Origin: Litoditis marina
Lineage: Eukaryota > Nematoda > Chromadorea > Rhabditida > Rhabditidae
Length of the DNA: 64,000 nt
Assembly (NCBI GenBank): GCA_964036275.1
Contig: OZ038434.1
Span: 1,758,560 to 1,822,559 of the forward strand
Direction of reading: 5' to 3'
Made by a program: the position numbers and the translations under genes. Shown here one piece after another: positions 12,317 to 24,592 of this stretch; the stretch's first letter is position 1, and every line of letters starts with the position of its first letter. The notes under the pieces were generated by a model, which did not search any database, was not told the origin of the DNA, and saw only the letters and a program-made list of their open reading frames with translations.

Positions 12317-14520
12317 TGTTCCAATTGAAAACGGTGGAAACAGTAGAAATTCTGCTATAACGCTATACATTACTTTACATCAATGAAGTTTCATTGAAAG
12401 TTCAAAACTTTTACTGTAGAAGTCCAGCAATAAATAAAAAAAAACGTATTGTGCACAGCGAGTAGGCTGCCAGCAAACGAAAGAGTTTGCCTAATTCAAA
12501 CACCAAAGGCTTCAAAATACGGATTGCTATGACAACTAACCAATTCTGTATGACGGGGGCGCTAGGCAAAAACGACAATGCAAAGGAAAAGGTTGTGGGA
12601 CACCATCAACAAAGAACATTCGCAAATAGTTCAGTGAAATCTTTAATTTATGAAAACTAAACATGAACATTCATGGAGAGCGGGAGAACGGTAACGAAAT
12701 TAGTTCTATTCCCAAAATATGGCTGACTTCAGATAAACTAGGCCTCGTTTTTCGCGAAAAAGTAACATTTGAATTAGGATAAGGCAAAAAGAGGTTGCAT
12801 AGTGTTGGCCCCTTAAAGGGAAGCGCGCAGGGCTGGCAGAGAACGAGAGGACGGGAGTGAGAGAGAGAGGAGAAGAACATGCAAATAAGGCGAGAGTGCA
12901 GACATCGCGACACGTCGGTGATTGAGGATCGCATCGGACATCAACTCCAATTGCTTCAGATCATCGCTAACTTTCACTTATAGGTCAACTTGTGAACGTA
13001 TTCCTTCTGGGGCGTACAACAACACTTCGCTAGCTGAGACCTTTCGTTTGTTCGTAACTCAAAGTTTTCGTCATGCCCATAATGAGATTAAATGAGTCGA
13101 AAAACAATATTTTGATGCCCTATATTCGCCTGGTGTTTGTAGTTTGGTCTTACTTCATTTAATTCACTGTTGGATTACTGTGGCAAGCAGCCGAAACAGC
13201 TGGTCGGTGTGATTACGTATCGGACCGACTACATTTTCCGTGAGTCAACGTATTTTTACTTTTTATATTTTTATTTTTAGTATTTTCTAAATTTATTATC
13301 GAATTTATGGGGTTTTATCAATTTATCATTGTTCGAGCGGAATGAATACGAAGCTCGGTGTTTCCTCTTGTTCATACTGATCCATGGTGGAAATGGAAGG
13401 CAGATCTGAAAGTTATCAATTTCGAAATTATCTTCCTTAACAACCACTCATCCATTTTCTTATTTAATTACATTCCGTAATAATTCGCTAAGTAAAATGT
13501 AACTCTTGTCGGCTTCATAGTGAGTAATTCGATTTCGACCTGTAATGCACCGATTATGCACGGCGTTCTCAAGAACATCTTTGATAAATAAGGAACTCGC
13601 GTCCTCGATTTGAGACGCTCCGCAAATGATTCGCGTGAAAATAAGCGCGATACGCAGCGAATTAGTGTTGGCACCGTTCCAAATTGCAGTGGGATACAGT
13701 GTCCCGCCACGAAAACTTTGTGGACGGAGCTCAATACAAGTTTAATCGCAAAAATTACTGTAGGCGAGAACGCCGTGTATATGTGGGCTCTTAGTCAGTC
13801 GTATACCGTTATTATTGTGGAACTGTAGTGGGAAAAAGCATCAGTACTGTACTGATATATTTTTTGTACAAATACTGTGATAGGAAACTTAGCTGTTACC
13901 AAATTACCAGAGTAGCGAACAGTTAGTGTTTCACAAATCTACAACTTTCCCGCATTTCAATACTTTTCTGATACGGTTGTGGCATGTGATTGTTTCGTTC
14001 TGGAACATCTTCCGAAGAAAACATAAGTTCTCACCTTGTTTTTTGACCGATCGTTTGTCGAAATACTTGGTCATGACGTCATCCAAAAAGGATTGCTGAA
14101 ATCAATTACTGGTAACGAAAGTTGTATTATTAATAGTATTAGTATTCAAGACTGTCGGGTTGGGTTCTTGACATGGGCATTTGATGTTTGATCAGTTCAA
14201 TCACAGTCTTGAATTTAGTTAATTGGTTAATTCGGTTAGATTGTGTATTGTGACCGCACCCATATTACACAGGCCGATGGTTATTTTGGACGCGCCTATT
14301 TAACTATGAAGTTAAGTTTAAGTAGTAGTGTTGGCTAGTTCGCCTCACTCTCTTTGTCAATTTGTTGTCTGCGTTTTCGATGTGAGCTGTAGTATGTTAC
14401 AAGTTACAACGAACTTTAGGGATGCTAATAGTCATGTGCTGAACTCCGAGTAAACGTAGATCGTAGACTAACCACTCTTCTTTCCTTCTCTCTATGAATT
14501 GCTTGATGTAATCGGAATAC
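12317..14520. other. Non-coding stretch
   Basis: No gene could be supported. A purine-rich patch at 12838-12880 is promoter-like in composition on the minus strand, but that is weak. The 13530-13750 interval is open on both strands without splice logic. Confidence 0.4.
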
Positions 14521-14589
14521 CAGTGATTCTGATGCGCTCATCGAAACAAGACCCAACACCAGCAAGACTGTGATACTATTTGCCCACAT
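14521..14589 (-). CDS. Signal-peptide first exon of an unidentified secreted or membrane protein
   Basis: An ATG at 14589 starts a 23-codon exon with sequence MWANSITVLLVLGLVSMSAS, a textbook secretory signal peptide. It ends at a GTATTC donor; a second possible donor GTTAGT follows about 51 bases further on. The ATG lies 11 bases after a TTTCAG acceptor (14601-14606), the arrangement seen at five other gene starts here, so trans-splicing is likely. It is on the same strand as the NPC1-like exon at 238-390 and could be its start. However, the phases do not join directly, so at least one exon would have to lie between them. Confidence 0.45.
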
Positions 14590-14606
14590 GTCGAATCTAG
14601 CTGAAA

Positions 14607-16274
14607 TAAGTATAATTACAATCAGCGAAATCATATAAGGGAGAACACTTGATAGAATATTAGGTAAACGGCACACAAGTCAATGGAATTTCTGTAGGTA
14701 AATCGCAATCATCATAATTTTGAATAGAGCGTTGGATATAAAAGTCAACCTTTGTTATTATCACAATAACGTACATCGAAGACCAAATGATGTAGATCTA
14801 CAACATATGTGTCAAAACAAGTAAGAACTGTACAAAGTATATTCGCATACGTAATAGTGATGAACCTATAATATATGGAGCTGAAGGATAAAGCTCATTT
14901 GGCACAGGAAGCAGTAATTTAGGTACATCCAGGTAATTTTCCACGTAACTACGGGGGTGCGAAAATCTTTGGGAGGACATCCGCTCTGTTTGGGGAGCGA
15001 TTAACTATGTTTGAACCATCGCAATATAATGCAGAATTCCATATTGAAAAGATGGAATACAGCTACGCAAGGACTTTGGGCTTAACAAATAGGATAAATC
15101 GTGGTCAGGGGAGATGGTGGTAGAAAGATATGTGCGAATGAGGCATCCATAGGAGGTAATAATGACTGTGAGTGGTAGTGGTTACTCAGATTGACGTTTG
15201 ATTTTGGTCACGGATGAGCGATGCGTAGCGAATTCTACGTGACTCTGTTTTGAATGATCACATGTGTCATTATAAGAAATGTACACTATCATAAACACAC
15301 TGGACGAATTTCTATTCGTGGGTACTGGAGTGTACGATTCATCTGTTAGTCAACCCACCTACTGTGCAATTTCAACGAGGAAATGAGAAATATACACAAA
15401 TATAGCATTGGCACATACGTCTACATCTACAAATACTTCTAGGTGTTAGCAAGCTCGATCTGGTCTGGACGAACACAATAGAAATGAACAACACATTATT
15501 TAATTTACGCCATTTCCAAAGCTGCGATTTCGGTATTTAATCGATAAGAAATATGAAAATCTCGGAAATAGTTCTTGGTATTGAAGTTCGAATGTCTGTT
15601 TGAGAAGGATAGGCATTTAGACTAGTATAAATTTCGGAATGTATTGAAATTGAGTGAGACCGAGAGTCACAAGTCAATAACTTCGAGAAAATTTAGTTAA
15701 AAAAACGAGTTTGGAACAAAAATGAGTTTATAAAGTGAAATTTAGCATATCTCATAGTTACGGCTATTACCAGTGACTACTGGCCACCCGGGAGTTATTT
15801 CCCAAGTTATAAATGAGCATCAATCACCTGAATAATAAATGGTTCGTGTGTACCTCAACCCTACCCTCCTTGGCCGGGGGCCAATTATACCAAATGACGT
15901 ATTCGTATAGGACAGCTGACAACATCATTGACAGAAAGTAGCTAGATAGTTCTAAGTCATATTTCTCGTATTATGTACTCCAATGTATTTTTCAAACCAG
16001 GTCGAAGTTAGAATATAGAACAGTTATACAAAGACCCTACTGAACTCACAAAGTAAATGTCTGTACTATTGGTTCATGTCGGTTAGAGGTGTAATCAGTA
16101 TACGTCTAAAATCATTAATATCTCGGTGAACTAGTATTAAACTCCAAGTAGTAGTTATGTCTATGACATGTTTCATGACGTTTACTTTCGACCAACAAGC
16201 TGAATTAAAATTTCTTAGGAAACAACATGTTTATTGCTGTATGCTGTGTTACTGTTTTCCCGGAATTAGATATT
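14607..16274. other. Non-coding stretch
   Basis: AT-rich, with no gene-like frame on either strand and no repeat family that I recognise. Confidence 0.4.
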
Positions 16275-16645
16275 ATTAGTAAAAAGTGGGGGAACCAACA
16301 AATGTGTGAGTTGTGTTTGGTTCGACCTCGATATCAGCAAAAAGTGAACGATACGAATTGCTGTGATACTGTAGCAGAAGTATTCTGCAAAAATAGAACA
16401 ATACAAATGTTGCACAATGGTTCACGAAGCCCGCATGATATTTCTGAAATTTCCGAAGGGTATTTCATGTGTGCTTTGACGACATGCGTGCGTTGTGAAC
16501 CATTGTGCAACATTTGTATTGTTCTATTTTTGCAGAATACTTCTGCTACAGTATCACAGCAATTCGTATCGTTCACTTTTTGCTGATATCGAGGTCGAAC
16601 CAAACACAACTCACACATTTGTTGGTTCCCCCACTTTTTACTAAT
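16275..16645. repeat. Long perfect hairpin, copy 1
   Basis: Two arms of about 150 bases pair almost without mismatch around a loop of about 70 bases (near 16425-16494). The arms include ATTAGTAAAAAGTGGGGG, ACCTCGATATCAGC and GTATTCTGCAAAAATAG, each with its exact inverse. Confidence 0.9.
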
Positions 16646-18239
16646 TGTCCTTTTTTTGCTAGTTGTACTCCTACAACTTCATATGTTGCCTATTCACAGA
16701 AGGAATCTTGTAAACTCATTATATTATTATGGAAATCTCAGTTTTGTGTGTGCACGAAGCCGAATGCAGACCATAAAATTGCTGATGTTGTAATATAACG
16801 CAGGTTACTGGCTCTGTGACTATCAACAACTGAACAAAAACGCTAAACGTTCCGATTGACATGTACACCGCTTTTAGCGGCGATAAGCGATGGGGATTGG
16901 CGCCATTGACAAATCTACAATTAGAGACACCAAATCACTTACAATATAGCCATTATTTCCAATACCACATCAAAAACCTTCGTTGAAACTTTTTTTCATT
17001 CCTGCGTCAATTGACACACGCGTCTGGCGCCAGAACGAAACTAAATTTTCTAGGTTTTTGAGCTACCAGTACACACTACATGTGTCAATTACTGATTGGA
17101 GCAATATTCAAACTATTCAATTGTCAGTTTCGTGTGTTTTTGTTTTGGCGCCATTTGGCGTCTGTTCCGAGCCAGACGATAAAATTCGATTTTGAATTTG
17201 TGGATCTTTATTTCACATTGGAATATTCAATATCTGTTAACTTGAAACAGTTTGATTGACGATAACCGATATTTTTCCAACTTTGGCGCCAATTGGCGCC
17301 AGCGCACAATGCCAACAGAACTTTCTTTGATTTTCAGATTGAGCATCTTACTTGCCATGTGATACTTTTTTAGTGTACCGAATTTCAGACGATTCCATTG
17401 ACGCTGTCGTGAGTTTGGGTTTTGGCGCCATCTAGCGCCTGGTTCGAGCGCCAGAAGAAAAATTTCAGTTTTGGAAATAGACTTTCACACTTTCCACCAA
17501 ATTATTCAATTTCTATTAGTGTTCAACATTTTAATTGATGATAAATAGTGTTTTGCCGTTTTTGGCGCCTATTGGCGCCAGCGCCGGGCGCCAATGGTGA
17601 TGTATTCATCTCATATTTGGCGCGACGGGCTAACTTTTGCATTATAACTCATGTTTCAAATTTCAGCTAAATCGGTTCGGTAGTTTTTCCAATAGTGGTT
17701 TTGGCGCCTATTGGCGCTCGCGCCCGGCGCCAATGAGGAGCTATACATCTCATATTTGGCGCGACATGCTAAATTTTGCATTAGAACTCATGTTTCAAAT
17801 TTCAGCTAAATCGGTTCGATAGTTTTTCCAATAGTCGTTTTTGGCGCCTATTGGCGCCCGCGCCCGGCGCCAGAGATTACATATACATTTCATACTTGGC
17901 GCGACGAGCTAACTTTTGCCATAGAATAGGTGTTTCAAATTTCAGCCAAATCGGTTCAGTAGTTTTTCCACTACGATGCGGACAGAATTCCGTGAGGGAG
18001 GAGGGACGAGGGACGAATTACGGCGGAACTTTTCAACAACGACACGAAACCATAACTCAGGCGAAAATAATCCGATTTGGCTGAAATTTTCACACAATGT
18101 TCAATTCGTGATTCTCTAACGTTCTCTCTTTTTAGTTTTCGAAAAAAGAATATGTTTGAAGATTTTTGTTAATTAAAAGGAAAAAACGAGTCCGCAATGG
18201 CCAAACCAAAGACAACTCACGCAGAGCGCTCCGCGCGAT
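16275..18239 (+). mobile_element. Hairpin-headed GGCGCC repeat element, copy 1 (uninterrupted)
   Basis: About 1.97 kb, present again at 54577-57933. It opens with a 371-bp hairpin (16275-16645). The body is rich in GGCGCC palindromes and contains three tandem units of about 140 bp starting near 17562, 17701 and 17841. Each unit carries TTTCAAATTTCAGCTAAATC and GTAGTTTTTCC. It then shows a GAGGGACGAGGGACGA purine motif and ends near GACAACTCACGCAGAGCGC. The wording of the tandem units resembles the 3' regions of some non-LTR elements, which is only an impression. No coding frame is present, so it would depend on enzymes supplied in trans. Confidence 0.8.
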
Positions 18240-18340
18240 TGGTGGTTTTAGTCGTAGCCAACGGAAAGGCGGGAGGGTACTGTATATTTCACTTTCCGCT
18301 GTGTACGCACAAAGTCTCCGATTCCAAGGTTTGCCGATAC

Positions 18341-18413
18341 GTGCTCTAATAGCGCAATGGTTAGCGCTCTGCTACGAATCTTTTGCTCGCAGGTTCGATT
18401 CCGGCAAGAGGCA
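18341..18413 (+). other. tRNA-like sequence with intact Pol III A and B boxes
   Basis: TAGCGCAATGG (18350-18360) fits the A box and GGTTCGATTCC (18392-18402) fits the B box, 31 bases apart. The 3' AGAGGCA suggests an acceptor strand, and CTACGAA resembles an Arg(ACG) anticodon loop. The anticodon stem and the acceptor stem do not pair, so a functional tRNA is unlikely. It is a tRNA pseudogene or a tRNA-derived SINE head, about 100 bases beyond the GGCGCC element. Confidence 0.5.
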
Positions 18414-18974
18414 GAAATTTATAAATTTGGCATTCACTATATGTTAAATTTGATATTATATAATTTATGCAACACTTAATTACTTGTTAGACAACTTCGA
18501 AATGGAAATAGGTGTAGGTGTATAGAAACTGTGTTTTCATAAAAAGCTAAACATTGTGGGCGGTATTTGTAGATGTCATCAGTGCTGACTGTTATCTGAA
18601 CAGCATAATAAGAATTCCAATCAAAATACACGGTAGTTCCAAGTTTTGTAATACGTGTCATATAGAACCACCTGCTAGTTTAATCGTTTTTCAATGGCAA
18701 AACAATATGTTTTTGCCTTCTCGAAATCGTGAAGTAATATTTGATTGCTTTCCTCGAAAAAAGTTCGGCAACCATTCTTGTTCTGGGTCTTAACATAAGC
18801 CAATCACGCTACAATTCCTTTACACTGAAAAATAAAAGTGTTCATATACAATATATCACTGCTTTTTCATCTTGTGATCTTGTGAACTTTATGATCTATT
18901 TTTCGTTTATATACGCATATCTCATAGATTTTGTCTTAGTTTTCTGCTCCGCCAATTACGTGTTATTGCAGATA
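18414..18974. other. Non-coding stretch upstream of the 18975 gene
   Basis: AT-rich, with no supported exon. It would be the 5' flank, or an intron if the gene extends further upstream. Confidence 0.4.
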
Positions 18975-20225
18975 ATGTCCAGTTTGGCCAGCCGTCTGGC
19001 TCAAGCAAGTTGTGAATACGAGACGGCGCTTGTCATGAGAGATGTCGAGGCTACTGCCAAGGATTTTCCCGAACGGTATGCCGAGTTCATTCTGACCCCC
19101 CCCCCTAACTTCATCCCATATATTACAAATATCCAATAACGTGCTTATTACTACTAGTGGTTAAATTATCATTTTTTCGCAGAACTGATTCTATCCAGTG
19201 ATCAGTTGTTCAGCCTACCGGGTTCAATTTCCATGTGAAAGTGCCATTTTTTCTTTGTGAAAACAATAATCACAATACGTATGTTTGAACTCTGGACCAT
19301 TCAAAATGTTATTTCATATATTCATCGTCATTTGAACTAATTCCAGGTCGGTTCCCTTTTGTAAGCATCTGATCCCTCTCTTCGCCAGTCCGAACTCTTC
19401 AATTCGTAAGAGTGCCTTCAATGCAGCGCTCTCCATTATCAATTCCAAACCATTGGTGAGCATACAACTGATCTACATTAACTATAACAGCCAATATGAA
19501 TTTGGTTCAAACTTCAATTCAAGAGTTTTAAACAACAACTATTCAAGCTTTGATAACAAGATGCATAATTTCAACTCGCGATATTAAAAGATCACCGGAA
19601 AATGTTACAGAAGTTATTCGTCTTTTAGTCAAATTCATTGTCTGAATGGAAACACGTGGTTTGGCTAAAAATAGGAAGGTTTTCGAGTCTAAATTCTTTA
19701 TCATGTGTAACGTAAGCGAAAAATAGAGAAGTCATGAAGATTCTTTACAACATCAGTTATGTATTGCGAACATGATGATAGTGACTTACAAGTGCTCGTA
19801 AATACATTTTAAATTCATGTCCTTCACGTAGTCTCGTATTATATTTGCGGTGCAAGTGGAATTCTTACTTTCAGGCAGCCGAACAGTTGCTACCAGCCTA
19901 TCGTTGTGCGCTGTTCAGTTCCGATCAAGATGTATCCCACCACGCTCTCACGTTCCTACCACATTTCGTATCTGTTTCTCTAGGTGAGTAAAATTGATTA
20001 TTGTTTAAAGTGCATTTTATTTGAAACTTTTGGAATAGGCCTGGCTCACACTTTCCGGAAATAAACTGATGGCGCTCATTATTGGTAATTTCCTTTTCAG
20101 ACCAGGCTCAAAGTCTGATCCAGTGTGCGTTGAAAGCATCGCAACGAATGCCCCAACCTGATGCAAACACCTACGTTTCACAGGCAATGGACGTCGTCAA
20201 GAGAATACCAAATCTTCCCAAATAA
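18975..20225 (+). CDS. C-terminal HEAT-like protein, possible Integrator subunit 1 tail
   Basis: Exons 18975-19075, 19199-19234 (least certain), 19347-19455, 19875-19983 and 20101-20225 join in frame to 159 residues. Three acceptors are TTCCAG or TTTCAG. The 36-base second exon relies on ATCCAG, although a stronger GCAG lies 17 bases upstream in the wrong phase. The protein is helical with Leu/Ala/Phe-rich repeats such as FCKHLIPLFASPNSSIRKSA and LTFLPHFV, typical of HEAT/ARM arrays. It ends VVKRIPNLPK. The layout resembles the C-terminus of Integrator subunit 1, which works in snRNA 3' processing, but I cannot confirm this. The first ATG follows a GCAG acceptor by three bases, so it is either a trans-spliced short gene or an internal exon of a longer one. 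AATAAA lies at 20259. Confidence 0.7.
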
Positions 20226-20258
20226 TTCATTTAATTTGAATCACAGGATAATACTGGT

Positions 20259-20264
20259 AATAAA
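20259..20264 (+). terminator. Poly(A) signal AATAAA
   Basis: 34 bases after the stop codon of the plus-strand gene and 95 bases before the stop codon of the convergent RNF181 gene. The two transcripts' 3' ends therefore probably overlap. Confidence 0.55.
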
Positions 20265-20358
20265 AATTTCATTCCATAATATGTACATCTTATTTTGGTA
20301 GTTAAAGATCGTTGTGTATCACAAGTATGGTGCATAAGCAATCTGATTGGTCTACAAA

Positions 20359-22005
20359 CTAAGAGAACATGGAGTTGTGCAGTTCGTCCAAATCGGCCTG
20401 GCGTTCCTCTTTCCGTTTCTGTAAATGAATCGATTCCTGATAGTTTCGCGTTCATTCCATGAATTATGAATACATTATTCAGTTTCTGAATATGGGTCAA
20501 ATCCGTCAAATAAACTCATAGTTCCTGTGGCATACAAATGCATTTCTCTATTATTCAAAAATATACCTGTTGTTTCTTATATTCCTCGTAAAGCGGGTCG
20601 TGCGATGGCAACTCATGACGGCAAGAAGGACACGAATTGGCCTGAACGATTTCCATCTAATCAAAAGAAGATACATAACTAGCCTGTTAAACTGTCAACC
20701 CAATACACTGTAGCCGAACATGAATCCCAAAAAGCTTTCTCCTATTTATTTCACGTGCGTTACCCTAATCAGAGTGATCGTACCAATATCGTATGAAAGA
20801 ATGGAATTAAATCAGTAGAATACTGAAAGAATCACAGGATAATGTCGTAACTGAAGTATGCCAAAAACTCTAGATATCTGAACGGTAAAATTCATGGATG
20901 GTTCGTTTTAAAAACTTCAACTAATATAGATATGTGACCAACCTTTTGGAACCATGCTAAAATACATCTCGAATGGTACAGATGTCTGCATGGAATTTTG
21001 ATAACCTTCTCTCTTTCGTCAGCATTAGACCAGGTATCCAAACAAATCAGACATTGTCCTGGAAACAAGTTGATAATTTATGTTGTTCCATATGTATAAG
21101 TTTGTCAATATATTTTTCTATATTCTTCTTTTAGGAATTCAAAAAGAGCACAAACTTTTATTAATGCGCGCTGCGCGGTGGTCTCTGGCGAACACGGCCG
21201 ATTTCTCTGCTGATAGTGATTTTCCGAACGCACAAGCATTCCGTCCCGAAAGGTGCAACAATTAGGCCGTGGTGTGAATATAGAAACGAGCCCGTATTCC
21301 ATTATAGAGATTTCCCCGGATTTGGTGGAGAAGACCCAGTTTCTTAAATATTTCAAGCTAGTGGGACAACTTCACTGGAGAATTCACCGTTTCGCAACGT
21401 AGTGCTCCTGTTTACTGAGCCTTCCGGACTGCATCCATGACCACTATAGAATATTGACAGTGCTCAATGTTAACTTATTTATTTTCACGTTTCAGCAATC
21501 ACCGACCTTTCTGATCGTCAATATCCTCTGCGTACATTGTCTCCAATTCCTTTATGGCGTCCGGATGAGCTGCCCTCGATTTATCGGGGAAAAGGCGTTC
21601 GAATGTCAGTCCCAAGTCATCCGTCCATCCTCCCTCAACTGAAACTACTTGCATTTTATCATTATATTATATACCAAAAGGCGTAGTTAGGTATATTCTT
21701 TCATTTATTCAGATGAGAGATGCCCAACGGACGATAATCTAAATACTTGACTAATTTGTTGGCTGTGCCTTTGTTTCCACGTGAACTCCTACTCAAAGTT
21801 TACTCTATGAGCGTACACCGTCATTTTCCTCGTGTAACAGTTTCACAACGTAAGGAAACTGGGTGTAAACCTAATTTCGAGTCCAGAGATTTTTTTTAGT
21901 GAGGTGAGAAGTTAATGACAGAAAAAGCCCACCAATCAAACGAGCCAGCCACAGCTCGTCATGACGTTGCTCAAACATACGGTGTTCGTCGAAATAAGAA
22001 GCCAT
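20359..22005 (-). CDS. RNF181: E3 ubiquitin ligase RNF181
   Basis: Exons in transcript order: 21933-22005, 21507-21638, 20943-21058, 20567-20656 and 20359-20418, giving 156 residues (the human protein is about 153). The start MASYFDEH is identical to the vertebrate RNF181 start as I know it. A DDLGL motif follows. The RING-H2 domain spans about residues 70-119: CLIC, then [10 protein letters not shown], then NSCPSC, giving the C-x2-C, C-x-H-x2-H-x2-C, C-x2-C zinc ligands. After it comes the family tail [16 protein letters not shown] and a Lys/Arg/Glu-rich end closing [11 protein letters not shown]181 transfers ubiquitin from an E2 to substrates in the cytosol. The ATG is 12 bases after a TTTAG acceptor. 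The gene starts 350 bases after the PSMB7 stop codon on the same strand. Confidence 0.95.
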
Positions 22006-22165
22006 CCTCCAGCTACGCTAAACACAAATTCCCTACCTAAAATTTGATGTGTAATGCAGAAATTACAGACATTAACTGATCGGATTCAAGTGAAACAACA
22101 GTGAAGAAAGTATGTTCTTGTTCAGGGATATCCCATATTCATGTAGCAACAGTTTAAAACGTATG

Positions 22166-22171
22166 TTTATT
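22166..22171 (-). terminator. Poly(A) signal of PSMB7
   Basis: AATAAA on the minus strand, 184 bases after the PSMB7 stop codon and about 150 bases before the RNF181 splice acceptor. This spacing fits a nematode operon junction. Confidence 0.6.
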
Positions 22172-22354
22172 GAGAGTAAAATTAAAAATACGCACGTATT
22201 ACAAAACACCGAGTAACAAGAAGAATGACCACATTCAGAGAATTATAAATAACTTAATACACCGTGGAATAGATCGGAACATACATAAAAGATGTGCTCA
22301 ACATGTGAATAGTAGCCACAAACATGGGTCCAATCGTGCTACCGTACTCCCAGT

Positions 22355-24556
22355 CTAGTGGCTGATGTCCATCGATTCAACGATGTCGTACTTGATGGTC
22401 CGCTGCTTCAGTACCTTGGTGGAACCGGCCTTGAACTTGTAGTCCAAGTCAACTGGCTCCGGCTTCTTGCAAAAGTCAGGCACAATTGGCCCCTGGAAAT
22501 GCCAGAATACTGAGTTGCAGAAATTTAGCTCACTATCCACAATATGAAACAAACGATCGTGTGAGAACTGCTACTGTTACAGACTATCTTACGGGAAGAT
22601 ACTACTGATTTTCTCACACTTTACGACAGATAAAATTGTAAGAAAATCTATTTAGACGTAAATTCAGAGCGAAGATCTTCGCCGAAAATTGACATATAGT
22701 TGTTATTCAAAAAAATATCGCGCTCTTGTGTGTTCTTGTACTGAACTGAACTATCTATACAATTTATTATCGTTGACGGTGTGGGCAAAAAACTGTCATA
22801 ATCTAATATATAACCAAGTCACAAGTTTCGAGATGAGTCAATAAACCAACGCCATAATAAAACATTATGTTTTAACTAAATTCCGGAACGTACCTTGAAG
22901 ACAGTCTTGTCGGGGTTCATGACCACCAGATTGAGACTGTTTCCGGAGGCGTTGTCTCCGTGCATACCGGCATGCAGCGCACGCTGAACCAACTCAGTTG
23001 CCTCTTCCTCCTGCAAAACGAAAGGTTAAACTCGTCGGTCAAGCAAAACTAGGACAGTTGGAAATTGAACGAACGGAGAAATGAACAGTTACTGGAACTG
23101 AACTCACAAACGCACTCTACAAATCCACATCGATTATGTATGGTTGAATGAACGCATACATTTTACATTCACACTGTTTCACTACTCCAAACGTCAACCA
23201 TTTTATCATTGAAATAAGGATTCGATTTCTGATCTCTAATATATGATAAAAATCATTTCAAACTTTAATGGTATATTTTGCTGAGTAATATCCACCAGAA
23301 TTGTACTTCTCAGAAATAATATGGAATACAAACAGTCACGTCGAGTTAAGCAAGTAGGTCAAGGAACACCATTTCGAAACGATTTCACGTAATCTAATAT
23401 ATATTATTTCTTAAACAAACCGTCATGTCGGTCTTGAAGTCTCTTTCGAGAATGGAAATAGCCGCATAACTTCCCGATCCCTGAGCGGCGAACGGCTTGG
23501 CCATGGTGGTTCCATTGGCTGAACACTCGTACAAATGAGGTCCGGTCGGGTCGACTCCGCCTGAAACAAAATATAATGTGTTGAATTTTCAATAACTACC
23601 CTTTCTGTTGCTAGAGACTAGAGTAGAGCTTCCAGCCCACCATTCACTTATTTATTTGCATTGATATTCGCACACCAGAGAACGACAAAAAATAAACTGC
23701 GTTCATGGTATCATACAAACGAAGCTCAACCATTCTGTTTCCCATTTCCATTACATAATTTTGACTACAAAACCTACCTATCGAAGCCATCGTTTGATTG
23801 ATTTGCCAGTTTTCTGTGCTGCAAATCGTTCGACACTGTTTACAACTGAGCGCTCACTGTCGTTATTCTATGTAAATTCAGGTTGAGAACGGGCACCCGG
23901 CCAAAACTAATATGAAAAACGTACCAATGAGAAGATACGCTCCAACGTATCCCTGATAGTTGAAAAGATGTTGCTTGGCTCTGCGAAGAGCAGTGATGAC
24001 ACGGGCCTTGCGTCCTGTTTGAATTTCCATCAGACGAAGATTTCCAGACAGCATTTTGCAAACCTAGATTTAAATGCACATCATGTATTTGGCTAACTAT
24101 ACAATACACCAAACTGCGAATGGCTTTGTTGAAATAAAGAAAAATTACCACATGTTTGATACAAAATCATCAATTATATCTAATCTGAAATGAAATGAAA
24201 AGAAGCGGGCAACTGTTCGTAAAATAATGATCACGTTCCCTTTCTCAATCCTACCTGATCAAGATCAGCGGCAGTTCCGGCTCCGCAGGCATAGATGGAC
24301 TCCGTCAGATAGTGAACCTTCTCACAATGCTTGTCGGCAATGATGTTACCAGCAGTGGCACGAGAATCGGCACCCATCACCAGACCACCCTGAAGCAACA
24401 ATACATCAATAATACGTATTATTATTTTATAATTTCTTATCGAACATTTTTTCAACCTTATCAAAGTAGTATTACACACTTACGCTCACGTTTACAGTTG
24501 CCACTCAATGTTAAATGTTACGGAGAGTTCCAGGTTCCAGCGTTCTAATAAGGTAG

Positions 24557-24592
<36 letters not shown>

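Noticed and set aside
13468..13828. Overlapping open frames on both strands
   Set aside because: No splice context, no family resemblance, and both strands are open equally.
16334..16618. Cysteine-containing frames of about 94 codons on both strands
   Set aside because: The same peptide appears on both strands because the DNA is a hairpin. The equivalent frames recur in copy 2, so they are structural by-products.
16275..18239. Helitron
   Set aside because: The 3' end has a GC hairpin but not the CTRR terminus, and the 5' end does not start TC.
18341..18413. Functional tRNA-Arg(ACG)
   Set aside because: A and B boxes fit but the acceptor and anticodon stems do not pair.
21105..21356. Frame of 83 codons as an extra RNF181 exon
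   Set aside because: It lies in intron 2. Exons 2 and 3 join in phase without it and match the family length.
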